Source of the DNA: an uncultured Holdemania sp.
GTDB taxonomy: Bacteria; Bacillota_I; Bacilli_A; Erysipelotrichales; Erysipelotrichaceae
NCBI GenBank assembly: GCA_947037125.1
Contig: CAMQTJ010000012.1
Location: 1-42,432 of the forward strand
Length of the DNA stretch: 42,432 nt
Direction of reading: 5' to 3'
The notes beneath the pieces are model-generated. The model was not told the DNA's origin, searched no databases, and worked only from the letters and a program-made list of their open reading frames with translations. Position numbers and translations under genes: made by a program. How positions within the stretch are numbered: position 1 is the first letter of the stretch; the number at the start of each line of letters is the position of its first letter. This document shows positions 23,102-33,470 of the stretch, piece after piece.

Positions 23102-24286
23102 ATGGCAAAAGTTAAATTTGACAGAACTAAAACGCATGTTAACGTTGGTACTATTGGTCACGTAGACCACGGTAAAACAACATTAACTGCAGCAATCACT
23201 AATCACCTTGCAAAATCAGGTATGGCTGAAGCAAGAGCTTACGACCAAATCGATGGAGCACCTGAAGAAAAAGCTCGTGGTATCACTATTAATACTGCTC
23301 ACGTTGAGTACGAAACAGAAGCTCGTCACTATGCTCATGTTGACTGCCCAGGACATGCCGATTATATCAAAAATATGATCACGGGAGCTGCACAAATGGA
23401 TGGTTCAATCATCGTTGTTGCTGCTACTGATGGACCTATGCCTCAAACACGTGAACATATCTTACTTTCTCGTCAAGTAGGTGTTCCATTCATCGTTGTA
23501 TTCTTAAACAAATGCGACATGGTTGATGATGAAGAATTAATCGATCTTGTTGAGATGGAAGTACGTGAATTATTATCTGAATATGGATTTGATGGAGATA
23601 ATGCTCCAGTTATCCGTGGATCAGCTCTTAAAGCTCTTGAAGGAGACCCTGAGTGGACTCCAAGAATTGATGAATTAATGGAAGCTGTTGATACATATAT
23701 TCCTTCACCAGCTCGTGAAGACGACAAGCCTTTCTTAATGTCAATTGAAGATGTTTTCACAATTACTGGACGTGGAACTGTTGCTACAGGACGTGTTGAA
23801 CGTGGATTATTAAAACTTTCTGAAGAAGTTGAAATCATCGGTATTCATGACACTAAAAAGACTGTTGTTACAGGAATCGAAATGTTCCGTAAATTATTAG
23901 ACTTTGCTAACGCTGGAGACAACATCGGAGCTTTACTTCGTGGTGTTAACCGTGAAGAAGTTGAACGTGGACAAGTATTAGCTAAACCTGGTTCAGTTAC
24001 TCCTCATACTTTATTTAAAGCTGCAGTTTATGTTTTATCTAAAGAAGAAGGTGGACGTCATACTCCATTCGTAACTAACTACCGCCCACAATTCTATTTC
24101 CGTACTACTGACGTAACTGGAGTAATCCGTTTACCAGAAGGAACTGAAATGGTTATGCCTGGGGACCACATTGAAATGGAAGTTGAATTAATTTGTCCAA
24201 TCGCTGTTGAGCTTGGAACAAAATTTTCTATCCGTGAAGGTGGACGTACTGTAGGTTCTGGTAACGTTACAGAAATCATTAAATAA
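23102..24286 (+). CDS. tuf: Elongation factor Tu
   Basis: A 394-residue GTPase that carries aminoacyl-tRNA to the ribosome. [11 protein letters not shown] (19-29), DCPGHADY and [10 protein letters not shown] are the GTP-binding motifs, and [14 protein letters not shown] is switch I. Domains II and III are intact, ending [17 protein letters not shown] precedes the ATG. A UUCG-loop terminator follows. One copy is seen in this window. Confidence 0.98.
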   Translation: MAKVKFDRTKTHVNVGTIGHVDHGKTTLTAAITNHLAKSGMAEARAYDQIDGAPEEKARGITINTAHVEYETEARHYAHVDCPGHADYIKNMITGAAQMDGSIIVVAATDGPMPQTREHILLSRQVGVPFIVVFLNKCDMVDDEELIDLVEMEVRELLSEYGFDGDNAPVIRGSALKALEGDPEWTPRIDELMEAVDTYIPSPAREDDKPFLMSIEDVFTITGRGTVATGRVERGLLKLSEEVEIIGIHDTKKTVVTGIEMFRKLLDFANAGDNIGALLRGVNREEVERGQVLAKPGSVTPHTLFKAAVYVLSKEEGGRHTPFVTNYRPQFYFRTTDVTGVIRLPEGTEMVMPGDHIEMEVELICPIAVELGTKFSIREGGRTVGSGNVTEIIK

Positions 24287-24306
24287 TTTATATTTAATAA
24301 ATAATT

Positions 24307-24330
24307 AGAAGACTTCGGTCTTCTTTTTTT
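24307..24330 (+). terminator. Terminator of tuf / str operon
   Basis: AGAAGAC and GTCTTCT around a TTCG tetraloop, followed by seven T. Confidence 0.95.
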
Positions 24331-24484
24331 ATATTTGAACATATATTGTATTTTAGTGTGTGAAATGCAGTCCATTTTGTTTTTTAATTATAAAGGTACA
24401 TAAGATATCAGCGATATATTAAAAATGTGTATTAGAATATTTAGAGTTAATATGTTACAATGATATGCAAACGGAGGAATTATC

Positions 24485-25186
24485 ATGTGGGAAAGAAGTG
24501 AATTAAAGGCAAGTGCAAAAGTTGTTTTGAAAAACAAATATTTTGTGCTGTTGTCAGCGGCAATAATTATGTGGTTTTTTGGCATTTTCAATTTTTCAAT
24601 TGATTATGAGACATTCGTTGCTAGTGTGACGGTTTTTGGAATGAATTTCAATGTAGATTATCAAAAAGCTTTAGATATAGCACCAATTATTTTAATCATT
24701 ACTTTTCTGTGGTCTACTTTTATTTATGCGCCATTAGTGGTGGGTGTAGTGAATATTCATATGAATGCAAAAAACGGAAAATGTGTATTAAAAGATGTTT
24801 TTTTGCCTTTTAAGAATAATTATATGAATAATTGTATGGTTATGCTTCGGATGACGATTAAAATTTTTCTATGGTCGCTATTATTGCTTTTTCCGGGATT
24901 TATTAAGGCGTATGCTTATTACTTTGTCCCATATATTATTTTAGAAAATCCAAATTTAAATTCTAAAGAAGCGCTAAAACTTTCAGAAGAAATGACAAAA
25001 GGCTACAAATTTGAGTTGTTTGTATTGAATATTTCATTTTTTGGTTGGATATTACTAGCGACAATTGCTGTGCCGTTCACATTTGGGTTGTCGTTCATCC
25101 TTGTTCAACCATATATTTCCGCAACTGATGTGCAAGCTTATTATTATATAAAAGATAGGTTTAATAGTAAAAATAGTGAAATATAA
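24485..25186 (+). CDS. DUF975 family membrane protein
   Basis: A 233-residue integral membrane protein. Three to five hydrophobic segments include about 18-34, 70-94 and 184-205. The middle stretch FPGFIKAYAYYFVPYIILEN followed by NSKEALKLSEEMTKGYKFELFVL, then SFFGWILLA and a PY motif near the end, is the DUF975 pattern. The family has no established function. CGGAGG is the ribosome-binding site. It precedes a HAD hydrolase by 47 nt and could share a transcript with it. Confidence 0.85.
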   Translation: MWERSELKASAKVVLKNKYFVLLSAAIIMWFFGIFNFSIDYETFVASVTVFGMNFNVDYQKALDIAPIILIITFLWSTFIYAPLVVGVVNIHMNAKNGKCVLKDVFLPFKNNYMNNCMVMLRMTIKIFLWSLLLLFPGFIKAYAYYFVPYIILENPNLNSKEALKLSEEMTKGYKFELFVLNISFFGWILLATIAVPFTFGLSFILVQPYISATDVQAYYYIKDRFNSKNSEI

Positions 25187-25233
25187 TACATTTTCATTAT
25201 AATGGAAAGACAAATAGATGAGGGATTAATTAC

Positions 25234-25884
25234 ATGGAGAATATAAAAGCAGTAATTTTTGATTTAGATAATACATTAATAAATAGACAAAAGGCATTTG
25301 TTGAAATGCTTAATGAAAAAATAATCGAAACATTACCAACAGATAAGAAAGATTTAATAAATGATGCAATTAGAGATATATTGATTTGGGATGATAACGG
25401 AATTGTTTCACGTAGTGTAACTTTTGCGAATTATTGCGAAAAATATCAGGTAACTTCAATGACATCTGATGAATTAAATGAATATTGGTCTAGTATTAGT
25501 GGTAATGATGTTTATTTATTTGATGACGTTTTAGAAATTGTTGCATATCTTAAACCAAAATATCGTTTGGCGATATTATCGAACGGTAATGCTGTTTCTC
25601 AAAGAAGAAAGTTAAGTGCAACAAATATATTACATAATTTTGAATTTAGTTTAGTGTCTGGAGAGGTTGGTATTCATAAGCCAGACTTAAGAATATATGA
25701 TTATGTTGTAAAAAAACTGAATCTTAAGCCAAATGAATGTGTTTATATTGGAGATAATTACGCGTTTGATATAGAAGCATCAAAAAAAGCCGGTTTAAGC
25801 GCGATTTTTGTAAATAGAAACAATAAAAAAGATGTCCCGGGATTATCCGTTGAACATCTAATTGAATTAAAGGAATTTTTATAG
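25234..25884 (+). CDS. HAD-superfamily hydrolase (YjjG/PGP-like)
   Basis: A 216-residue phosphatase of the haloacid dehalogenase superfamily. Motif I is IFDLDNTLI with nucleophile Asp10 and acid/base Asp12. Motif II is LAILSNGN, the motif III Lys lies in GIHKPDLRIY, and motif IV is YIGDNYAFDIEASKKAGL. A helical C1 cap spans about 20-85. Such enzymes dephosphorylate small molecules (nucleotides, phosphoglycolate and others); the substrate is not predictable here. The stop codon region overlaps the converging alpha/beta hydrolase by 6 nt. Confidence 0.88.
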   Translation: MENIKAVIFDLDNTLINRQKAFVEMLNEKIIETLPTDKKDLINDAIRDILIWDDNGIVSRSVTFANYCEKYQVTSMTSDELNEYWSSISGNDVYLFDDVLEIVAYLKPKYRLAILSNGNAVSQRRKLSATNILHNFEFSLVSGEVGIHKPDLRIYDYVVKKLNLKPNECVYIGDNYAFDIEASKKAGLSAIFVNRNNKKDVPGLSVEHLIELKEFL

Positions 25885-26559
25885 TTTATTATTAATAAAT
25901 AGATTGATGTTTTCCAATGCTAATCTACTGTATTTTTGATCATCAAGAACTCTATGCTTGCAACTGTCTAAAATAATTAGATGTGCATTTGAGTTTTTGA
26001 TTTTTTTTATGACCTTGCATGATGAATTATATGGTATAACTTCATCCTCAATACCGTGAATAATTAAACATGGAGATATAATGTTGTTTATTTTATCTTT
26101 GTATGTATCAACGATTGTGGTAAAAGTTTTAAAGAAAGTAGATGGTATTTCAGATTGCTTGTTTTTGCTATCCTGTAAATTGACTGACTTTGACAAAAAG
26201 TTAACGGCGTTATTGAATGTTAAATAAGTAAAAGCGGGTGCAATTAGTATAAGTTTTTTGATGTGCTTTTCTGCAGCAATTTTACTAGCAATAACGCCAC
26301 CCATAGAAAATCCTACTAAAATAACTTGTTTATTATCTTTTAATAGATTATCAACTACTTCCTCGCAACGAAAAATCCATGAATTCATATCATTATCATC
26401 TTCGTTTGTTAAATCAAAAATAACGGGACAAATGACATTATAGCCAAGTTTTTCGAAATAATCTACCAAAGGGCTTAATTCTGTTGTTCTTCTTATGCCG
26501 AAACCGTGTATTCCGACAATAGTTGGCAACTCGGTTTTCTTTTTAAATATATTAAACAT
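25879..26559 (-). CDS. Alpha/beta hydrolase
   Basis: A 226-residue serine hydrolase. The nucleophile elbow is GFSMGG with Ser85, the likely catalytic Asp172 lies in HGIEDEVIP, and His202 in SCKHRVL. The oxyanion region is GIHGFGIRR. There is no signal peptide, so it is probably cytoplasmic. GAGGTGATG supplies the ribosome-binding site before the ATG. It is read opposite to its neighbours and ends tail-to-tail with the HAD gene, sharing 6 nt. Substrate unknown: esterase or acylglycerol lipase are possible. Confidence 0.87.
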   Translation of the reverse strand: MFNIFKKKTELPTIVGIHGFGIRRTTELSPLVDYFEKLGYNVICPVIFDLTNEDDNDMNSWIFRCEEVVDNLLKDNKQVILVGFSMGGVIASKIAAEKHIKKLILIAPAFTYLTFNNAVNFLSKSVNLQDSKNKQSEIPSTFFKTFTTIVDTYKDKINNIISPCLIIHGIEDEVIPYNSSCKVIKKIKNSNAHLIILDSCKHRVLDDQKYSRLALENINLFINNKL

Positions 26560-26643
26560 TTCATCACCTCAATAAGATTATATACTAATAAAACCTATAT
26601 TTCTAGGGCTTTGTAAAGAAAAAAACAAAATATAAAAAAACAC

Positions 26644-26672
26644 TTGCGCACTACTCTTGTAAGTGATATAAT
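26644..26672 (+). promoter_or_regulatory. Promoter of the S10 ribosomal superoperon
   Basis: TTGCGC (26644-26649) and TATAAT (26667-26672) with a 17-nt spacer. The predicted start is near 26679, giving a leader of about 120 nt. Confidence 0.8.
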
Positions 26673-26680
26673 ACATAGGC

Positions 26681-26760
26681 ATTCGCATGGATGTGGGAGG
26701 TTGCTGACACACCGAAAGACGTTGTCATAGGTAAAGTTAGGTAATTTCCATTGAGCGAAT
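26681..26760 (+). promoter_or_regulatory. Structured leader of the S10 operon
   Basis: A long-range stem closes the leader: ATTCGC (26681-26686) with GCGAAT (26755-26760) and ATGG (26687-26690) with CCAT (26748-26751), separated by a TGA bulge. Inside, TGACA (26705-26709) pairs with TGTCA (26723-26727). The closed multi-stem shape just upstream of rpsJ fits a ribosomal-protein autoregulatory leader; the ligand protein is not identified. Confidence 0.5.
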
Positions 26761-26799
26761 CTGTCGCAAGATAGAAATGAAATGAAGGAGGATGATTTC

Positions 26800-27111
26800 A
26801 TGGCAAAAAATAGTGTAAAGATCCGCCTAAAGGCATATGATAGCAGATCATTAGATCAAGCAAGCGAGAAAATCGTTGCTGCTGCAAATGCACATGGGGC
26901 AAAAAAGATTGTTGGGCCAGTACCACTACCAACTGAAAGACAAGTGGTTACAGTATTACGTGCAGTACATAAATATAAAGACTCACGTGAACAATTTGAA
27001 ATTAGAACTCATAAAAGATTGATCGAAATCGTAGGACCAACTGCTGAAACTATCGACTCACTAAGTCGCTTAGAATTACCAAGTGGTGTCGATATCGAAA
27101 TCAAACTTTAG
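26800..27111 (+). CDS. rpsJ: 30S ribosomal protein S10
   Basis: A 103-residue S10 (NusE), also a transcription antitermination partner. It begins [19 protein letters not shown], and [30 protein letters not shown] is the family core. The ATG at 26800 follows AAGGAGG. First gene of a superoperon that continues without a visible terminator to rplQ. Confidence 0.97.
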   Translation: MAKNSVKIRLKAYDSRSLDQASEKIVAAANAHGAKKIVGPVPLPTERQVVTVLRAVHKYKDSREQFEIRTHKRLIEIVGPTAETIDSLSRLELPSGVDIEIKL

Positions 27112-27129
27112 AGTGATGGAGGTGACATT

Positions 27130-27828
27130 ATGAAAGGAATCTTAGGAAGAAAGCTTGGTATGACTCAAGTGTTTACAACTGAAGGAGTATTAATTCCTGT
27201 ATCAGTTGTTGAAGTAACACCAAACGTAGTTATGCAAAAGAAAACAAAAGCAACAGACGGTTATGAAGCTGTACAAATAGGTTTTGATGATATTAGCGAA
27301 AGACGTGCTAATAAACCACAACTAGGACACGCTTCAAAAGCTAACACTGCTCCAAAAAGATATATTAGAGAAGTTCGTGGAAATGAGTTCTCAAATCTTG
27401 AAATTGGAAGCGAAATTAAGATTGATATCTTTTCCGCTGGTGATATCGTAGACGTAACTGGAATCAGTAAAGGTCACGGTTTCAACGGTACAATCGTGCG
27501 TAACAACGCAAAAATCGGGCCAAAGTCTCACGGTTCAGGACATCACAGACATATAGGGTCACTTGCTACTACTGGACGTAACAACGGTGTTATCGACAAA
27601 GGTACAATGATGGCTGGTCAACATGGTGGTTTCACAACTACTAATCAAAATTTAGAAGTTATAAAAGTTGATGCAACAAACAATTATGTTTTAATTAAAG
27701 GAAACATCCCAGGTCCTAGACGTGGTTTGGTAACTATTAAAACAACTGTTAAGAGAGTTAAAAATGTTCCTGCAAAAGAACTAATAAGTTACTCTGTTGA
27801 AGATGTTGCTTCTAACGAGGAGGTATAG
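27130..27828 (+). CDS. rplC: 50S ribosomal protein L3
   Basis: A 232-residue L3, which nucleates early 50S assembly. It begins MKGILGRKLGMTQVF, and GISKGHGFNGTIVRNN and GSGHHRHIGS are the conserved loop near the peptidyl transferase centre. Slightly longer than E. coli L3 at the C-terminus. The rplD ribosome-binding site (GAGGAGG) lies in its last codons. Confidence 0.97.
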   Translation: MKGILGRKLGMTQVFTTEGVLIPVSVVEVTPNVVMQKKTKATDGYEAVQIGFDDISERRANKPQLGHASKANTAPKRYIREVRGNEFSNLEIGSEIKIDIFSAGDIVDVTGISKGHGFNGTIVRNNAKIGPKSHGSGHHRHIGSLATTGRNNGVIDKGTMMAGQHGGFTTTNQNLEVIKVDATNNYVLIKGNIPGPRRGLVTIKTTVKRVKNVPAKELISYSVEDVASNEEV

Positions 27829-27830
27829 AC

Positions 27831-28460
27831 ATGGCACAATTTGATTTATATAACCAACAAGCTCAAAAAATAAGCGAAATTGAAATTGCTGACTTAGTTT
27901 TTGGTATCACACCAAACAAACAAGTAATGTTTGATTCTATCGTAATGCAACAAGCTGGATTAAGACAAGGTACACACTCTACTAAAACTCGTATGGAGGT
28001 TAGAGGTGGAGGACGTAAACCTTGGCGTCAAAAAGGAACTGGTCGTGCAAGACAAGGTAGTACTCGTGCCCCTCAATGGGTTGGTGGAGGACGTGCATTT
28101 GGTCCTAAGCCTCGTGATTACGCATACAGACTTAATCGTAAAGTTCGTCGTTTAGCACTTAGATCATTACTATCTTGTAAAGTATTAGATAATAGTATGA
28201 TTGTTGTTGATAAATTAAACTTTGATGCAATCAAAACTAAAGAATTCGTTAATGTTATGAATGCTTTCAAATTTGAAAGAAAAACATTATTCGTAGTTGA
28301 TATTACAGAAGATTTCGACAATGCTTTCTTATCAATGAGAAATATTCCTAACGCAATGATGCTTACAGTTGAAGGATTAAATTCATTTGATATTGCAAAT
28401 GCTGATAAAATCGTATTTACTGAAGCTGCGGCACAAAAAGCTGGGGAGGTATTTGCATAA
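27831..28460 (+). CDS. rplD: 50S ribosomal protein L4
   Basis: A 209-residue L4. The extended loop that reaches the exit tunnel is GGGRKPWRQKGTGRARQGSTRAPQWVGGGRAFGP. In some bacteria L4 represses the S10 operon. Its stop overlaps the rplW start by one base (TAATG). Confidence 0.97.
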   Translation: MAQFDLYNQQAQKISEIEIADLVFGITPNKQVMFDSIVMQQAGLRQGTHSTKTRMEVRGGGRKPWRQKGTGRARQGSTRAPQWVGGGRAFGPKPRDYAYRLNRKVRRLALRSLLSCKVLDNSMIVVDKLNFDAIKTKEFVNVMNAFKFERKTLFVVDITEDFDNAFLSMRNIPNAMMLTVEGLNSFDIANADKIVFTEAAAQKAGEVFA

Positions 28461-28747
28461 TGAGTAACGCTAGAGATATTATTGTACGTCCTATCATCAC
28501 TGAGAAATCAATGATGCTTATGGATAAAGATAACAAAATTACATTTGAAGTTGCAAAAGGAACTAATAAAACTCAAGTTCGTCAAGCAATTGAACAAATA
28601 TTCAGTGTAAAAGTTGAAAAAATTAACATCATGAACTGTCGTCCTAAAGACAAGCGTGTTGGAAAATACGCTGGTAAAACTAAAGCGATTCGTAAAGCTA
28701 TCGTTAAGTTACCTGAAGGTCAAGACATCAAATTATTTGAAGACTAG
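28460..28747 (+). CDS. rplW: 50S ribosomal protein L23
   Basis: A 95-residue L23, located at the tunnel exit where SRP and trigger factor dock. It begins RDIIVRPIITEKSM, followed by FEVAKGTNKTQVRQAIEQIF. Translationally coupled to rplD. A 70-nt gap with a small bulged hairpin separates it from rplB. Confidence 0.96.
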   Translation: MSNARDIIVRPIITEKSMMLMDKDNKITFEVAKGTNKTQVRQAIEQIFSVKVEKINIMNCRPKDKRVGKYAGKTKAIRKAIVKLPEGQDIKLFED

Positions 28748-28765
28748 TCTTTAATAAAAAAATAT

Positions 28766-28788
28766 CGGGAGAATCTACGCTATTCCCG
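28766..28788 (+). other. Small hairpin between rplW and rplB
   Basis: CGGGA plus AAT can pair with ATTCCCG (28782-28788), leaving a bulge. No T run follows, so it is not a terminator. It may be an RNA processing or stability element in the only wider gap of the early S10 operon. Confidence 0.3.
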
Positions 28789-28817
28789 GAATAAATGCGT
28801 AAGGAGGAAAAGATCCA

Positions 28818-29651
28818 ATGGCAATTAAGAAATATAAACCAACGACACCAGGTCGTCGTGGCATGTCAGTGTTGGTTTTTGATGAAATTACTACATCAAC
28901 ACCATTAAAAGCACTTACTAAAGGTATTACTAAAACTGGTGGACGTAATAATAACGGTCGTATCACTACTCGTCATATCGGTGGTGGACACAAACGTTTA
29001 TATCGTATTATCGATTTCAAACGTAATAAAGATAACGTTCCTGCAACAGTTGCAACAATTGAGTATGATCCAAATAGAACAGCTAACATCGCGTTGTTAC
29101 ACTATGCAGATGGTGAAAAACGTTATATCTTAGCTCCTAAAGGATTAACGGTTGGTACAACAGTTATTTCTGGCACTACTACTGACGTTAAAGTTGGTAA
29201 CTGCTGTGAAATGAGAAACTTACCTGAAGGTACAACAATTCATAATATTGAATTAAAACCTTTAAAAGGTGGACAACTTGCACGTAGTGCTGGTGTTTCT
29301 GCACAAATTCTTGGTATTGAAGAAAAATATGTAACTATCCGCTTAGGATCAGGTGAAGTAAGAAAAATCTTAGGAAACTGCCGTGCCACTGTTGGTGTTG
29401 TAGGAAATGAAGATCATAGCTTAGTTAACCTTGGTAAAGCTGGACGTTCACGTAATATGGGTATCAGACCTACTGTTCGTGGATCAGTTATGAATCCAAA
29501 CGATCACCCTCATGGTGGTGGTGAAGGTAAAACTCCAATCGGACGTAAAGCACCAATGACTCCTTGGGGTAAAAAAGCTATGGGTGTTAAAACTCGTAAG
29601 CACAAGAAAGCGTCTAACAAATTAATCGTAAGACGTTGTAACAGCAAGTAG
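28818..29651 (+). CDS. rplB: 50S ribosomal protein L2
   Basis: A 277-residue L2, needed for subunit joining and peptidyl transfer. It begins [16 protein letters not shown], and the conserved C-terminal region [24 protein letters not shown] carries the essential His. AAGGAGG precedes the ATG. Confidence 0.97.
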   Translation: MAIKKYKPTTPGRRGMSVLVFDEITTSTPLKALTKGITKTGGRNNNGRITTRHIGGGHKRLYRIIDFKRNKDNVPATVATIEYDPNRTANIALLHYADGEKRYILAPKGLTVGTTVISGTTTDVKVGNCCEMRNLPEGTTIHNIELKPLKGGQLARSAGVSAQILGIEEKYVTIRLGSGEVRKILGNCRATVGVVGNEDHSLVNLGKAGRSRNMGIRPTVRGSVMNPNDHPHGGGEGKTPIGRKAPMTPWGKKAMGVKTRKHKKASNKLIVRRCNSK

Positions 29652-29674
29652 ACGAAAGGAAAAGGAAATATAAT

Positions 29675-29944
29675 ATGAGTCGTAGTTTAAAAAAAGGCGC
29701 ATTTTGTGATGATCACTTAATGAAAAAAGTGGAAGCACTAGATGTAGCAGGTAAGAAAACAGTAATCAAGACTTGGTCTCGTCGTTCAACTATTTTCCCA
29801 AATTTCGTTGAACACACATTCGCAGTACACAATGGTAAAGAACATGTTCCAGTTTATGTAACAGAAGATATGGTTGGTCATAAACTTGGTGAATTCGTCC
29901 CTACACGCAAAAACGGTGGTCATGGCGACGATAAGAGAGCTTAG
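29675..29944 (+). CDS. rpsS: 30S ribosomal protein S19
   Basis: An 89-residue S19 that binds S13 in the 30S head. It begins [19 protein letters not shown], with [42 protein letters not shown] as the conserved core. Standard place between rplB and rplV. The AGGAGG of rplV overlaps its stop codon. Confidence 0.96.
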   Translation: MSRSLKKGAFCDDHLMKKVEALDVAGKKTVIKTWSRRSTIFPNFVEHTFAVHNGKEHVPVYVTEDMVGHKLGEFVPTRKNGGHGDDKRA

Positions 29945-29956
29945 GAGGAAAAAAAC

Positions 29957-30289
29957 GTGGAAGTTAAAGCAGTAGCAAAAACAGTACGTATCGCTCCTCG
30001 TAAAGTTAGACTTGTTCTAGATTTAGTACGCGGAAAAAACGTAGAAGAAGCAAAAGGGATTTTAAAATTTACACCAAATCGTTCAGCTGATACAATCGCT
30101 AAAGTTTTGGGTTCAGCAGTAGCAAACGCTACAAACAATCATGCACAAGATGCTTCAAAATTATTTATTAAAGCATGTTATGCTGATGAAGGTGTTACAA
30201 TGAAACGTTTCATGCCTCGTGCAAAAGGAAACGCTTCTCAAATATTAAAACGCACTAGCCACATTACTATCGTGGTTGAAGAGCGCTAG
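29957..30289 (+). CDS. rplV: 50S ribosomal protein L22
   Basis: A 110-residue L22 lining the exit tunnel. It shows [23 protein letters not shown] and the C-terminal beta-hairpin region [25 protein letters not shown]. It starts with GTG, preceded by AGGAGG; no nearby ATG gives a better start. Confidence 0.96.
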   Translation: MEVKAVAKTVRIAPRKVRLVLDLVRGKNVEEAKGILKFTPNRSADTIAKVLGSAVANATNNHAQDASKLFIKACYADEGVTMKRFMPRAKGNASQILKRTSHITIVVEER

Positions 30290-30304
30290 AAGGGAGATTA
30301 CAAT

Positions 30305-31081
30305 ATGGGTCAAAAAGTTAGTCCAATTGGAATGCGTGTTGGGATTATCCGTGATTGGGAATCTCGTTGGTATGCAGAAAAAGATTATGGTACTTATTTA
30401 ATAGAAGATAACACTATCCGTGTTTTCTTAAAGAAAGAATTACGTGACGCTTATATCTCAAGAATTGAGATTGAACGTTTTAAAAACCGTGTTGAAATCA
30501 TCATTCGCGCTGCAAGACCAGGTGTAATCGTTGGTACAAACGGAGATAACGTAACAGCATTAAAAGCTAAATTAGACAAAATCTGTAAAGGTAAAGCAAT
30601 TAACATTCGAGTAATCGAAGTTGCTAATCCTGATCTAGATGCTCATTTAGTTGCAAGAAAAATTGCTGAGCAATTAGAGCAACGTGCAAGTTTTAGAACA
30701 GCTCAAAAAAGAGCTATTCAACAATCTATGCGTTGTGGTGCAAAAGGAATTAAAACTCAAGTTTCTGGCCGCTTAGGTGGTGCAGATATAGCTCGTAGCG
30801 AAGGGTATAATGAAGGAATTGTTCCTCTACATACTTTACGTAGCGACATCGATTATGCAATCGTTGAAGCAAATACGACATTTGGTAAATTAGGTGTTAA
30901 GGTTTGGATTTGTCGTGGTGAAGTATTACCAGGTCAAATGGTTAAAGAACCTGAAGCTTCTAAAATGCCTACAGGACGTAACGATCGTCGTCGTCCTCGT
31001 CAAGACCGCCGTCCTCGCCCTGAAACAAAAGGTGCATCAGCACCTGCTACTTCAGCAGCAAACGGTAATGGAGGTAAATAG
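30305..31081 (+). CDS. rpsC: 30S ribosomal protein S3
   Basis: A 258-residue S3 at the mRNA entry channel. The KH domain is around 60-110, with [13 protein letters not shown] in place of the usual GxxGxx loop. The C-terminal domain has [19 protein letters not shown] and [17 protein letters not shown]. An Arg/Pro then Ala-rich tail (about 225-258) makes it longer than the common form. It is followed by rplP after 2 nt. Confidence 0.96.
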   Translation: MGQKVSPIGMRVGIIRDWESRWYAEKDYGTYLIEDNTIRVFLKKELRDAYISRIEIERFKNRVEIIIRAARPGVIVGTNGDNVTALKAKLDKICKGKAINIRVIEVANPDLDAHLVARKIAEQLEQRASFRTAQKRAIQQSMRCGAKGIKTQVSGRLGGADIARSEGYNEGIVPLHTLRSDIDYAIVEANTTFGKLGVKVWICRGEVLPGQMVKEPEASKMPTGRNDRRRPRQDRRPRPETKGASAPATSAANGNGGK

Positions 31082-31083
31082 TT

Positions 31084-31500
31084 ATGTTGATGCCTAATAG
31101 AACAAAATATAGAAAACCTTTCAGATTAAGTTATGAAGGTCGTGCAAAAGCTGGACGCGAAATCATATTTGGTGAATTTGGATTAGTTGCTGATTCTGGT
31201 TGTTACGTAAGTAACCGTCAAATCGAATCTGCACGTATTGCAATGACACGTTATATGAAACGTGGTGGTAGTGTTTGGATTAAAATATTCCCACATTTAG
31301 CTGTAACAAAAAAACCAATGGAAGTTCGTATGGGATCTGGTAAAGGTGCACCTGAAGGTTGGGTAGCGGTAGTTCAACCAGGACGCGTTATGTTCGAAAT
31401 TGGTGGAGTATCAGAAGAAATTGCGCGTGAAGCTCTTCGTTTAGCTTCTCACAAATTACCTGTTAAATGTAAATTTGTACGCAAAGGTGAGGAGGAATAG
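31084..31500 (+). CDS. rplP: 50S ribosomal protein L16
   Basis: A 138-residue L16 near the A-site tRNA. It starts [15 protein letters not shown], matching the family MLxPKRxKYR. GGAGG lies 9 nt before the ATG at 31084, better spaced than the second ATG two codons later. [21 protein letters not shown] is conserved. Confidence 0.96.
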   Translation: MLMPNRTKYRKPFRLSYEGRAKAGREIIFGEFGLVADSGCYVSNRQIESARIAMTRYMKRGGSVWIKIFPHLAVTKKPMEVRMGSGKGAPEGWVAVVQPGRVMFEIGGVSEEIAREALRLASHKLPVKCKFVRKGEEE

Positions 31501-31502
31501 TC

Positions 31503-31703
31503 ATGAACATTAAAGAAATTAGAGAAAAAAGTAATAGTGAATTACTAAAAGATATAGATTCTTTAAAAGAGGAACTATTCAACTTACGTTTTCAACAAGC
31601 TACTGGCCAATTAGAAAATCCTTCTCGTATGAAGGAAATCAAAAAGTCAATTGCTCGTATTAAAACTATTATCACTGAGCGTGAGCTTAGTGAGGTTAAG
31701 TAA
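31503..31703 (+). CDS. rpmC: 50S ribosomal protein L29
   Basis: A 66-residue L29 at the tunnel exit. Two helices with [54 protein letters not shown] are typical. It starts 2 nt after rplP with GAGGAGG overlapping the rplP end. Confidence 0.96.
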   Translation: MNIKEIREKSNSELLKDIDSLKEELFNLRFQQATGQLENPSRMKEIKKSIARIKTIITERELSEVK

Positions 31704-31717
31704 GGAGGAGCAAGTTA

Positions 31718-31978
31718 ATGGAAAGATCTAATCGTAAAGTATTACGTGGTAAAGTTGTTTCAGATAAAATGGATAAGTCAATTGTTGTAGAAGTATTCTC
31801 TAACAAAGCACACCCACTTTATAAAAAACGTGTAAAATATTCTAAAAAATATAAAGCTCACGACGAAAATAACGAAGCTAGAATTGGTGATGTTGTAGAA
31901 ATTATGGAAACTCGTCCATTATCTGCTACTAAGCATTTCCGTTTAGTTACAATCGTTGAAAAAGCTATAGTACTTTAG
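31718..31978 (+). CDS. rpsQ: 30S ribosomal protein S17
   Basis: An 86-residue S17, an OB-fold protein of the 30S body. [17 protein letters not shown] and [27 protein letters not shown] are the signatures. AAGGAGG precedes the ATG. Confidence 0.96.
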   Translation: MERSNRKVLRGKVVSDKMDKSIVVEVFSNKAHPLYKKRVKYSKKYKAHDENNEARIGDVVEIMETRPLSATKHFRLVTIVEKAIVL

Positions 31979-31997
31979 GCCAAAGGAGGATAAATCA

Positions 31998-32366
31998 ATG
32001 ATTTCTAATGAAAGTAGATTAAAAATTGCTGACAACACTGGTGCTAAAGAGGTTCTTGTTATTAGATGTTTAGGTGGTTCAGTCCGCAAAACTGCAAGAA
32101 TCGGTGACATTATTGTTTGTACAGTAAAAGATGCAGCTCCAGGTGGATCTGTTAAAAAAGGTGACGTAGTTAAATGCGTTATCGTAAGAACTAAATATGG
32201 TGCAAGACGTGAAAACGGATCTTATATCAAATTCGATGACAACGCAGCTGTTGTTATTAAAGATGATAACACACCTAAAGGAACAAGAATTTTTGGTCCA
32301 GTAGCAAGAGAACTTCGTGATAAAGACTTTATGAAAATTGTGTCTTTAGCACCAGAAGTGTTATAG
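31998..32366 (+). CDS. rplN: 50S ribosomal protein L14
   Basis: A 122-residue L14 at the subunit interface. It has [28 protein letters not shown] and [28 protein letters not shown], the family start and end. Confidence 0.97.
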   Translation: MISNESRLKIADNTGAKEVLVIRCLGGSVRKTARIGDIIVCTVKDAAPGGSVKKGDVVKCVIVRTKYGARRENGSYIKFDDNAAVVIKDDNTPKGTRIFGPVARELRDKDFMKIVSLAPEVL

Positions 32367-32381
32367 GAGGTTGACCTTAGC

Positions 32382-32717
32382 ATGAAAATCAAAAAGAATG
32401 ATACAGTTAAAGTCATCACAGGACATTACAAAGGAACTATCGCTGAAGTAACAGCTGTATTCCCTAAGAGTGAAAAAGTTATAGTTGAAGGTGTGAATAT
32501 GATCAAAAAACACATCAAACCAACACAAGCTAATCCTGAAGGTGGTATTGTTGAGAAAGAAGCTCCAATACATGTTTCTAATGTAATGGCTTATGACTCA
32601 AAGAATAAAACTACAAGTAGAGTTGGATTCAAAAATGAAACAAATAAAAAAGGCGAAGAAAATAAAATTCGCGTTTATAAAAAAAGTGGTAACGAAGTAA
32701 AAGGGGGTAAGAAATAG
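32382..32717 (+). CDS. rplX: 50S ribosomal protein L24
   Basis: A 111-residue L24 that initiates 50S assembly. The KOW motif is [18 protein letters not shown], followed by [36 protein letters not shown] lysine-rich C-terminal tail is slightly extended. The rplE ATG follows its stop with no gap. Confidence 0.96.
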   Translation: MKIKKNDTVKVITGHYKGTIAEVTAVFPKSEKVIVEGVNMIKKHIKPTQANPEGGIVEKEAPIHVSNVMAYDSKNKTTSRVGFKNETNKKGEENKIRVYKKSGNEVKGGKK

Positions 32718-33257
32718 ATGAACCGCCTACATGATAAATACAATACGGTTATCGTTGGTAACCTTGTTAAACAATTCGATTACTCTTCAGTAATGCAAGC
32801 ACCTAAAGTTGTTAAGGTAGTACTTAATATTGGTGTTGGTGATGCTATTGCTAATCCTAAATTATTAGATGAAGCTGTAAATGAACTTGCTCAAATTACT
32901 GGTCAAAAGCCAGTAGTTACTAAAGCAAAAAAATCAATCGCGAACTTCAAACTTCGTGAGGGTATGCCTATCGGATGTAAAGTAACTTTACGTGGTGAAA
33001 AAATGTATGAATTTATTGATAAATTATTCAACATTTCACTACCTCGTGTACGTGACTTCCGTGGTGTTAGTAACACTGCATTCGATGGTCGTGGTAACTA
33101 CACTTTAGGTGTTAAAGAACAAATCATTTTCCCTGAAATCAATTACGATAAAGTAAACAAACTTCGTGGAATGGATATTGTTATAGTTACAACAGCAAAT
33201 ACAAATGAAGAAGCTAAGGCACTACTTACTGAAATGGGTATGCCGTTTGCTAAATAG
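32718..33257 (+). CDS. rplE: 50S ribosomal protein L5
   Basis: A 179-residue L5, which binds 5S rRNA. It shows [49 protein letters not shown], and [34 protein letters not shown]. Directly adjacent to rplX, so translation is coupled. Confidence 0.97.
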   Translation: MNRLHDKYNTVIVGNLVKQFDYSSVMQAPKVVKVVLNIGVGDAIANPKLLDEAVNELAQITGQKPVVTKAKKSIANFKLREGMPIGCKVTLRGEKMYEFIDKLFNISLPRVRDFRGVSNTAFDGRGNYTLGVKEQIIFPEINYDKVNKLRGMDIVIVTTANTNEEAKALLTEMGMPFAK

Positions 33258-33269
33258 GAGGACTTTATA

Positions 33270-33455
33270 ATGGCAAAGCAAGCAATGATCAATAAGCAAC
33301 AACGTCCTCAAAAATTCAAAGTTCGTGAATACACTCGTTGTGAACGTTGTGGACGTCCGCACTCAGTTTTACGTAAATATAAAGTTTGTCGTATCTGCTT
33401 CCGTGAATTAGCTTATGAAGGGCAAATTCCTGGAGTTGTTAAGGCAAGCTGGTAG
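33270..33455 (+). CDS. rpsZ: 30S ribosomal protein S14, zinc-type
   Basis: A 61-residue short S14 with a four-Cys zinc site ([20 protein letters not shown]) and the ending [13 protein letters not shown]. This is the C+ form, found in Gram-positives as the zinc-replete copy. AGGAGG precedes the ATG. Confidence 0.97.
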   Translation: MAKQAMINKQQRPQKFKVREYTRCERCGRPHSVLRKYKVCRICFRELAYEGQIPGVVKASW

Positions 33456-33470
33456 AGAGGATATATAGTT

